Part shown: piece by piece, positions 8,718 through 17,500 of the stretch
Position numbering within the stretch: position 1 is the first letter of the stretch
Layout: every line of letters begins with the position of its first letter
Source of the DNA: Sedimentisphaera salicampi
GTDB lineage: Bacteria; Planctomycetota; Phycisphaerae; Sedimentisphaerales; Sedimentisphaeraceae
Length of the DNA stretch: 64,000 bases
Reading direction: 5' to 3'
NCBI RefSeq assembly: GCF_002117005.1
Contig: NZ_CP021023.1
Location: forward strand, 2,528,995-2,592,994
Made by a program: the position numbers and the translations under genes
Notes under the pieces: generated by a model
Database searches by the model: none
What the model saw: only the letters and a program-made list of their open reading frames with translations
Told to the model about the DNA's origin: nothing

Positions 8718-10013
8718 ATGAAAATTAAATCCAGCGCATCCCGTCTTTCGGGTAAGGTAAAGATTCCCGGGTCTAAGTCTCATACGATAAGGGCTGCCGC
8801 TATTGCCGGCTTTGCCAAGGGGGAGAGCTTGATTCGCAGTCCGCTTGTTAGCAGCGATACAATAAGTGCATTGAATGCCTTCGAGGCAATGGGGGCAAAG
8901 ATAAACAGGTGCAATGATGAGTTTTGGAAGATTTCGGGAGTTGCGGGCAGGCCATCTGCTCCGGCTGGTGAGATTGATGTGGGCAATTCAGGTACAACTC
9001 TCCGCCTCGCCGCAGGCCTAGCAGCCTTAAATGATGGAGGCAGGGCGGTAAGGTTCACAGGAGACCATCAGATTTGCTCGCGACCGCTTCAGCCACTGCT
9101 GGATTCGCTCAGCGACCTTGGAGCAGAAGCGGTTTCGATAAACAGCGACGGCTGTGCGCCTGTAGAGATAAAAGGAACGCTCAAAGGCGGCCGAACAAGC
9201 ATCGAATGCAGAACAAGCCAGTATCTTTCGAGCCTTTTCCTCTGCTGCCCGCTTGCAGAGCAGAGCAGTGAGATAGAAGTGCCTCTGCTGTATGAGCCTG
9301 ATTACGTGGGCATCACACTCGACTGGCTTGATAAGCAGGGAATCCAGTATTCCTGCACGGAAGATTTTTCAAATGTTCGTATTGAAGGCAGCCAGAGCTA
9401 CAGAAGATTTGATGAGACCGTGCCGGCAGATTTCTCGAGCGCTTCATTCTTTCTGTGTGCTGCGGCGCTTTGCGGCGAAGATGTGGTAATCGAAGGGCTG
9501 GACTATTCAGACAGTCAGCCGGATAAGGCGGTTGCAGAGTATCTAAGGAAGATGGGAGCGGATATAGAGATTAACGAAAACGGCAGCACCGCCGTTAGGG
9601 CGTCTTCGCTGACGGGCATTGATATAGATATGAACCGCACCCCCGATGCGCTTCCGATTATGGCAGTTACAGCTGCTTTGGCAGATGGAACAACCCGCCT
9701 TTATAATGTAGCTCAGGCAAGGAACAAGGAAACAGACCGAATAAAATGTATGGCAGAAGTTCTCAGTAAGATTGGTGCTGATATAGAGGAGCTCCCTGAT
9801 GGGCTCATTATAAGAGGCGGTAATAAGCTTTCTTCAGGCGAGGTGAGCGGTCATTACGATCACCGCATAATTATGTCTATGGCTGTGGCAGCGATTGCAG
9901 GCGGGATTGAGCTCGATATAGACACCGCTGAGGCCGTTGACGTTACATTCCCCACATTCCCTGAGCTGATGAGAAGCATTGGCGGCAAGATCGATAGGGT
10001 TGAGCAGAATTAG
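8718..10013 (+). CDS. aroA: 3-phosphoshikimate 1-carboxyvinyltransferase (EPSP synthase)
   Basis: Shikimate-pathway enzyme joining shikimate-3-phosphate and PEP. PGSKSHTIRAAAIAGFAKG near the N-terminus, the DVGNSGTTLRLAAGLAAL block, a central TSQYLSSLFLCCPLAE and the C-terminal HYDHRIIMSMAVAAIAGG are all present. Length (431 aa) is normal. ATG 8718 is chosen over GTG 8709 because AAAGG (8705-8709) lies about 8 bases before it. The 3' end overlaps the convergent membrane-protein gene by 4 bases. It sits divergent to iorAB, so two aromatic-metabolism functions are neighbours. Confidence 0.94.
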   Translation: MKIKSSASRLSGKVKIPGSKSHTIRAAAIAGFAKGESLIRSPLVSSDTISALNAFEAMGAKINRCNDEFWKISGVAGRPSAPAGEIDVGNSGTTLRLAAGLAALNDGGRAVRFTGDHQICSRPLQPLLDSLSDLGAEAVSINSDGCAPVEIKGTLKGGRTSIECRTSQYLSSLFLCCPLAEQSSEIEVPLLYEPDYVGITLDWLDKQGIQYSCTEDFSNVRIEGSQSYRRFDETVPADFSSASFFLCAAALCGEDVVIEGLDYSDSQPDKAVAEYLRKMGADIEINENGSTAVRASSLTGIDIDMNRTPDALPIMAVTAALADGTTRLYNVAQARNKETDRIKCMAEVLSKIGADIEELPDGLIIRGGNKLSSGEVSGHYDHRIIMSMAVAAIAGGIELDIDTAEAVDVTFPTFPELMRSIGGKIDRVEQN

Positions 10014-10690
10014 CTCTCCTCTTTTTCTTTCTCCTTTTTCTTTTCTCTCAGCGGGAATTCACGCATCTGCATCAAAACCCCTCCAAGAGCAGGCAAAACG
10101 AACATCAGGATATAAACCCCGCTGCCGGAGATCTGATCGAAAAGTTCTTCTGCGTTTATGCCTGTGTAATCAGAGCTCATCCTGAGCACTCCCCAAATCC
10201 CTGCAATAAGGAAGTATGCCCCTGCTGAGCTGGTTATAAGGATTATAGCTGCCCTGAAGAGATAGTAGCCCAAGAGCCCGCCGAGTATCAGGCCGGCAAA
10301 AAACACAGCTATGATGTACTTCTCGGGCATAGCCTGATCTATCCAGAACATACAGCTTAAGGCGGAAAATATAATGCAGCTCAGAAGCGAAACGGCAAAT
10401 CTCAGTACTGGAAAAGAGAAAAATAAAAAAATTATTGAAAAAATTATGCCTGTCAGAACCGGGCTTCCCAAAAATTCTCCGAGCTTAAAACCGAGGAATA
10501 AACCGGTAACAGTAAAAGTTACCGCTGTTATAACTTTAAAAAATTTCCAGCCCCAGCATAAATACAAAACCCCTATTGTCATATATACTATTAGGGGTAT
10601 AATGGCTTCTGTGGCCGTTAATGCCCAGAATTCCTCAGGTTTGAGGCTGTTTGAGGCAGAATCGAAAAATGAGTATATTTTTTCTTGCAT
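10010..10690 (-). CDS. Polytopic membrane protein, TMEM198/DUF4203-like
   Basis: A 226-residue protein with about seven hydrophobic helices and a charged lysine/glutamate-rich tail (EKKKEKEKEES). The Gly-rich helices VTGLFLGFKLGEFLG and FFAGLILGGLLGYYLFRAAI are reminiscent of TMEM198/DUF4203 membrane proteins. No catalytic motif is visible and no function is assigned. Its last 4 bases overlap the end of aroA on the other strand. No clear ribosome-binding site precedes ATG 10690. Confidence 0.65.
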   Translation of the reverse strand: MQEKIYSFFDSASNSLKPEEFWALTATEAIIPLIVYMTIGVLYLCWGWKFFKVITAVTFTVTGLFLGFKLGEFLGSPVLTGIIFSIIFLFFSFPVLRFAVSLLSCIIFSALSCMFWIDQAMPEKYIIAVFFAGLILGGLLGYYLFRAAIILITSSAGAYFLIAGIWGVLRMSSDYTGINAEELFDQISGSGVYILMFVLPALGGVLMQMREFPLREKKKEKEKEES

Positions 10691-10809
10691 TTTATTTTTT
10701 TTATAATAAAGTGTTAATAATAGGCTAACTCAGATACTGAAAATCCTTTGCTGAAGGAATTATAACAATTTTTAATGAAATAAAAAATCAACTTTTTAAA
10801 AATTTTTGC

Positions 10810-10838
10810 TTGAATAGCTGTTTCAAAAGTTGTATATT
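10810..10838 (+). promoter_or_regulatory. Candidate promoter of the PEP-CTERM/giant-protein operon
   Basis: TTGAAT (10810-10815), 17-base spacer, TATATT (10833-10838), within a strongly AT-rich 190-base intergenic region. A leader of roughly 35 bases would precede the ribosome-binding site AAGAGG and ATG 10880. Confidence 0.4.
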
Positions 10839-10879
10839 GAGTAGCAAACGAAATTATACTAATCTGTAAGAGGTTGAAA

Positions 10880-11512
10880 ATGAGTGCAAAAAGTTTTATT
10901 GGCCGTAGCGGCTTGGTTTTGATTGCGGTTCTGCTGGCAAGCGGAACAGCGATGGCAAAACGCTACATGCTCTACACCGACTCGACACTCGCACAGGCCG
11001 GCGTGGTAACTCCTTCGGTGAGTCAGGCTCACTACTACGAAGAAGGCGAAGTGGTTACTATCGCAGCTCAGCCATATAAAGGGTATGAGTTTGTGTGCTG
11101 GATTGGCGATGTAGAAAACCCAGACAGCAGATCTACCCGAGTGGTTATGGACGGACCGAGGTACGTGGTAGCGTCTTTTCAGGTGGCTGAATCAGACGAG
11201 GCTGTTGAGGTAGGAATTAAAAGTTTGGAAGAAGGCGGAAGGAGCCGCAACATACCTGCTCCAAACATCGGATATAACGATTCAATCAGCAGTACAGACT
11301 ACAGCAGCAGTGTGGAGAGTTATCTCGCGGCAGCAGAAAGCCCGGGTACACTTTCCAAGCCTGATGTTACTAATGTCAGCGCTCCTGATTACAGAAGGCC
11401 TTCTGATGTGAATCCAAATCCGATCATCCCTGAACCTGCTACAGTTACATTACTGGCGGCAGGAGCTGCAGGGCTCGCGGCGAGAAGATTAAGAAAAAAG
11501 AATTCCAACTAA
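10880..11512 (+). CDS. Secreted PEP-CTERM anchor-domain protein with one divergent InlB-like repeat
   Basis: A 210-residue exported protein of unknown function. The signal peptide (LVLIAVLLASGTAMA) is followed by a single divergent InlB-B/bacterial-repeat unit (GYEFVCWIGDVENP ... PRYVVASF, roughly residues 65-100), a low-complexity Ser/Asn/Pro stretch, and a C-terminal PEP-CTERM signal: IPEPATVTLLAAGAAGLAA then RRLRKKNSN. PEP-CTERM tails are cut by exosortase and tether proteins to the envelope or exopolysaccharide; no exosortase gene is in the window. AAGAGG (10868-10873) selects ATG 10880 over the TTG at 10874. Its stop overlaps the region leading into the giant repeat protein, 35 bases downstream, so the two probably form an operon. 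Confidence 0.8.
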   Translation: MSAKSFIGRSGLVLIAVLLASGTAMAKRYMLYTDSTLAQAGVVTPSVSQAHYYEEGEVVTIAAQPYKGYEFVCWIGDVENPDSRSTRVVMDGPRYVVASFQVAESDEAVEVGIKSLEEGGRSRNIPAPNIGYNDSISSTDYSSSVESYLAAAESPGTLSKPDVTNVSAPDYRRPSDVNPNPIIPEPATVTLLAAGAAGLAARRLRKKNSN

Positions 11513-11547
11513 TGCTGTTTGTTATAAATAGATGCATGGAGATTAAA

Positions 11548-14500
11548 ATGAAAAGATTCAAATTAGTTTCTCTCAGTATTATGGCTCTGGCCTCTATCGC
11601 ACTTGCCTTCTCAGGCGGCGATGGCTCACAGGCTAATCCTTATCAGGTTGCCAATACGGACGATTTGCAGGAAATAGCGACTAACAATCCTAACTCCGGC
11701 GATTACTTCGTTCTTACAAGCAGCATCACAGGTGTTGACTTTGTTATTGGCGGTAGCTTTAATGGTAGTTTTGATGGAAACGGCAACAGTATTGACGTTT
11801 CTTATCAAGGTAATCTCACAGGTGATGACGCTCTGTTCCAAGAGCTAGGGCCGCAGGGGGTTATCAAGAATTTACTCGTAAATGTTGACTACGACCTCAA
11901 CGCTTACAGCGGTAACTGGGGTTTTGTAGCAGGTGTTGCCGGTTTCAATAACGGCGGCCTGATCGACAACTGCTCGGTTGCCGGTTCAATCAGCGCTATG
12001 GACACAGGCCTTGCTGTGGGCGGTATCACCGCTTCAAACGCAGGTACTGTTCAGAATTGCGAGTCTGAGGTGTCTATCGCAACAGACTACGGCTGCAATG
12101 CAGGCGGTATCGCAGGTCAGTCGGTAGGTATGATTGAAGAATGCTCATTCATGGGGAATATGGATGTGGCAGATTCCGGATTTGCGAGCATAGACGACCA
12201 AGAAAACCCGACAATAGCGGGCGGTATCGTTGGTTACGCTTATGACGGTGCTGAGAATACCAACCTTTCTGTTAATGCTGAAATCATCGCTGATGCAAGC
12301 GGTGTGGTAGCAGGCGGCGTTGTTGGTTATCTCGAGTCCGGCACAGTAACCGGCGCTGAAATGGCAGGCGGAAGCATTACAGTTCCATCCGCTCCTTTCA
12401 CCGGCTCAATTGTCGGCGGTATCGCAGGCCAGGCGCTTGACAGCTCAATTCAGCAGGCCGTACTCGCTGAGTCTGCCTCAGTAATAGGCGGTCGCTACAG
12501 CGATACAGGCGGTATCGTGGGCTACAGCGGAATTTCAACTGCCGGCGCAAGCGCAGCAGTTAGCGAAGCTGCTTCTCTTGGCTACGTTGAAACAGGCTAC
12601 CTCGGCTATGCAGGCGGAGTTGCCGGACGCAATTCAAGCGGAATGGTAACAAACTGCTATGCAGCGGGTAATGTTGTGGCCAATGAGACAAGCGGCGATA
12701 ACACAGTACTTGGCGGTGTAGTTGGCCTAAACGAAACAGATAACCAAAACGGCGGCGAAGCCCCTGTTCAGTACGTGCACTATGCAGGCACTATAATGGA
12801 CAAGCCGGACGGCGAAGGATACCTCGGTGCAGTAATAGGCTGGAATAATGGGGGAAGCCTTGACAGCGCTCACTACGACAGCGACTTGGCAGGCGTTAGC
12901 GAGTTTATCGGCTGGGGCGACCAGAACGAGACAAGCTCAACAGCTCTTACCTCAGCCCAGATGGCGCAGGAGGGAAATTTCCCGAACTTCAATTTCGCTC
13001 AAATTTGGTCTATGGGAGCTGCCTATCCGGTACTCACGTTCCAGATTGGCGGAGCCTCTATGACATACAATCTGGATCAGGGGTACAACTGGATTTCATT
13101 CCCTGTTCTCCCGGATGATGATTCACTCGAAAACGTACTTGCTGACTACAGCAATATTGCTCAGGACTTCGACTCAATCGTATCTGCAGCAGGCGAAACT
13201 GCTCAGTACTATCAGGGAGTCTGGTATGGTACGCTCGAAGTTATCGAGCCGGGTAAGATGTATATACTTAACAGCGGAGCTGGCGGAAGCTTTGATGTAA
13301 ATGGTTTCCCTGTTGACCCGCAGACAGAGATTACTCTCGTTTCCGGCTGGAACTGGATCGGTTCTACGCTTCAGGATCCTGTAAGCCTTGATGATGCTTT
13401 CCAGAACGCTCAGCTCAGCGATTTCGATACAATCGTTGCTCCGAGCGGCCAGACTGCCCAGTATTATCAGGGAGCTTGGTATGGAACGCTGGATACGTTA
13501 GTGCCCGGTGTTGGGTATAAACTTAACGCAGCAACAGCACAGTCTTTTTTTTTTGATGGTGCCGTAGCTCCAGCAAGCCAGTCCGACCCGCAGCTTTCTG
13601 GCGAAATTCGCCCAGCTGGGGCACCTGACTGGACTTCACCCACTGGCCTCCAGAACAATATGATAATCACGGCTTACGTGGTTGACGAAAATATGCAGCA
13701 GATTGCCGTCGCAGACGGCAGTCTGCTTTCTGCTTGGACCCCGGGAGGAGAAATTGCAGGAGTTACAGAAATAACTGACGGGCCATCCAAGAAATACTTC
13801 CCGCTTACGGTTTTCAGCAATGAAACAGAATTGGAGGGAATGACCTTAAAGGTTTATGACGCAGCAGCAGACGCTGTTCACAATATACAGGGTGCCTTTA
13901 AGTTTGAATCAAACAGTTCGGTCGGTAATGTGGTTAACCCTGTTGAAAAACAGATAACGCAGGGAACAACAACCTATACTGTTACATTTGATGCCGGCGA
14001 TCATGGAACAATAACAGCCGGCGATGCAGTTCAGGAAATAGAAGAAGGCGGCTCAGCAACAGCTCCGACAATTGAAGCAGATGAAGGCTGGCAATTTACC
14101 GGATGGGACATTGATTTTACAAACGTTCAATCCAGTATTACTGTAACAGCTCAGTATGAGCTTGTAAGCGGTTATTACGTTGTAACATTTAGTGAGGGAA
14201 CTCACGGTACTATAACCGCAGGCGATACCGAGCAGATTGTTTACGAGGGCGGCTCAGCAACAGCTCCGACAATTGAAGCAGATGAAGGCTGGGAGCATAC
14301 CGGCTGGGATACAGCTTTCGATAATGTAACAGAAGACTTAACTGTAACAGCCACATACTCAGAAATTCCGCAGTACACAGTTACATTTGAAGCGGGAGCC
14401 AACGGAAGCATAACAGCAGGCGATGAAGTGCAGACTGTTTATGAAGGCGACGACGCAGCTGCTCCAACAGTTACTGCAAATGCAGGCTGGGATTTCACAG

Positions 14501-17500
14501 GCTGGGACACAGATTTTACAAACGTCCAGTCCGACCTTACAGTTACTGCAGAATATACAGAAGAGATTTACACAGTAACTTTCGCAGCTGGAGCTAACGG
14601 AACAATTACAGCCGGCGATGCGGTACAGAACATTCCTTACGGCGGCTCAGCGACAGCTCCAACAATTGAAGCGGATGCAGGCTGGGAGTTTGTAGGCTGG
14701 GACACCGCTTTTGATAATGTTACAAGCGAGCTTACAGTTACAGCTCAGTATGAGCTTAAGACTTACACGGTAACTTTCGTTGCCGGCGAGAACGGAACAA
14801 TTACTTCAGGTAATGAAACGCAGGAAGTTGACCACGGCTCAGCAGCAGCAGAGCCGACCGTTGAGCCTGCTGAAGGTTATGTTTTCGAAGCCTGGGATAA
14901 GGCATTTAATAACGTTACAAGTAATCTTACTGTTAATGCCACTTATTCATCTTTACCTGAGTATATAGTAACTTTCGAATCGGGCCCGCATGGTACTATA
15001 ACTAGCGGACAAGGCGTTCAAGTTGTTTACGAAGGCGGCTCAGCGACAGCTCCAACAATTGAAGCTAATGAGGGCTGGGAGTTTGCAGGCTGGGACACAG
15101 CTTTTGATAATGTTACAAGCGAAATAACTGTAACAGCCACATACTCAGAAATTCCGCAGTACACAGTTACATTTGATGCGGGAGCCAACGGAAGCGTAAC
15201 AGCAGGCGATGCAGTGCAGACTGTTTACGAAGGCGAAGACGCTGTTGAGCCGACAATTGAAGCCAGCGAAGGCTGGGAATTCATCGGCTGGGATGCAGAC
15301 TTCACAAACGTTCAGTCTGACCTGACAGTAACAGCACAGTATGAGCAGATTACATATACCGTAACGTTTATGCCGGGTGCTAACGGTACTATAACCGCAG
15401 GCGACACCGAGCAGACAATCGCTTACGGCGGCTCAGCGACAGCTCCGACGATTGAAGCTAACGAAGGCTTGGAGCATACCGGCTGGGATACAGCTTTTGA
15501 TAACGTTACAAGCGACATAACTGTAACAGCCACATACTCAGAAATTCCGCAGTACACAGTTACATTTGATGCGGGAGCCAACGGAAGCGTAACAGCAGGC
15601 GATGCAGTGCAGACTGTTTACGAAGGCGAAGACGCAGTTGAGCCGACAGTTACAGCGAATACCGGCTGGGAATTCATCGGCTGGGATGCAGACTTCACAA
15701 ACGTTCAGTCTGACCTGACAGTAACAGCACAGTATGAGCAGATTACATATACCGTAACGTTTATGCAGGGTGCTAACGGTACTATAACCGCAGGCGACAC
15801 CGAGCAGACAATCGCTTACGGCGGCTCAGCGACAGCCCCGACTGTTGAAGCAGACGAAGGTTGGGAGCATACCGGCTGGGATACAGCTTTTGATAACGTT
15901 ACAAGCGACATAACTGTAACAGCCACATACTCAGAAATTCCGCAGTACACAGTTACATTTGATGCGGGAGCCAACGGAAGCGTAACAGCAGGCGATGCAG
16001 TGCAGAGTGTTTACGAAGGCGAAGACGCTGTTGAGCCGACAATTGAAGCCAGCGAAGGCTGGGAATTTACAGGCTGGGATGCAGACTTCACAAACGTTCA
16101 GTCTGACCTGACAGTAACAGCACAGTATGAGCAGATTACATATACCGTAACGTTTATGCCGGGTGCTAACGGTACTATAACCGCAGGCGACACCGAGCAG
16201 ACAATCGCTTACGGCGGCTCAGCGACAGCTCCGACTGTTGAAGCAGACGAAGGCTGGGAGTTTGCAGGCTGGGATATGATCTTCGATAATGTTACCAGCG
16301 ACCTCACAGTAACAGCTGTTTACAGCGAGCTGCCTGATGTTTACACCGTAAACTTCTATGCAGGCGATTACGGGGAGATACTCTCAGGTTCAAGCCAGCA
16401 GGTAGATGAAGGCGAGGCGGCAGAGCTTCCAATGCTCGTGCCGGACTTCCAGTACAGATTTGAAGGCTGGTATAACGGCGATACAAGGTATTCACTTTCC
16501 GAGCTGCAGAATGTAACAGAAAATATGGAGCTCACGGCTGCATATTCTCTCCAGCCGGATCCGGAACCTGCAGATGCAGATTTCAACGGCGATAAGTATG
16601 TAGGTCCTGAGGATCTTGCGGTTATGCTTGATTCCTATCTGACGGCTGAAGGTTCGCTCGCAAGCGAAACCGCAGCAGAGCTCTTTGCAGGCGATCAGTT
16701 CGGCGATATAGACAGCAACCAGTGGGTTGACAACGGCGACTTCTATCTATTCAGCAATAACTGGCTCAAGAGTTTTGAAGACAGCTTTACATACAATCTC
16801 GTACAGGGATACAACTGGATCTCATTCCCTGTTCTGCCTGAAGACAAGAGCCTTGCCAATGTAATGGAAGGTTACGAAGAGATTGTAGAGAACTTCGATA
16901 ATATAACAGCCTCTAACGGCAAAACAGCTCAGTATTATAACGGCCAGTGGTACGGAACGCTTCAGAATATTGTACCTACAAGAATGTATGTGCTTTACAG
17001 TGCAAACGGCGGTACGTTTGAAGTTTCCGGAAGCGAGGTAGGACCTGATGGAGCTATGAATCTTTATCAGGGCTGGAACTGGCTGCCGTTCTTCCAGAAG
17101 CAGAGCATGTCTGTGCAGGATGCCTTCCAGCATCTTGATGTCCAAGACTTGGATCAGATTATAGCACCGAATGGTGAGGTTGCTCAGTACTACGGAAATC
17201 AGTGGTACGGAACTCTCGATACGCTTGAGCCGGGTGTTGGATATAAATTCAACGTATCTAAAGCTCAGGGATTCAGCTATACACATCAGGTTTCTCCGCT
17301 TGAAGCAATGTCTATCGAGACAGCCGCTGTTAATAAACCTAACTGGGATGCTCCGCAAGGGCTTTCAAACCAGATGAAGGTTTATGCCAAGATCGTTGAT
17401 GAAAATGGCGATCCGATAGCAACAGCAAACGGCAGCGAGCTTTCTGCTTGGACTCCGGACAACCCGAGCAACATTGCCGGTGCTACCGACAAGGTGATTC

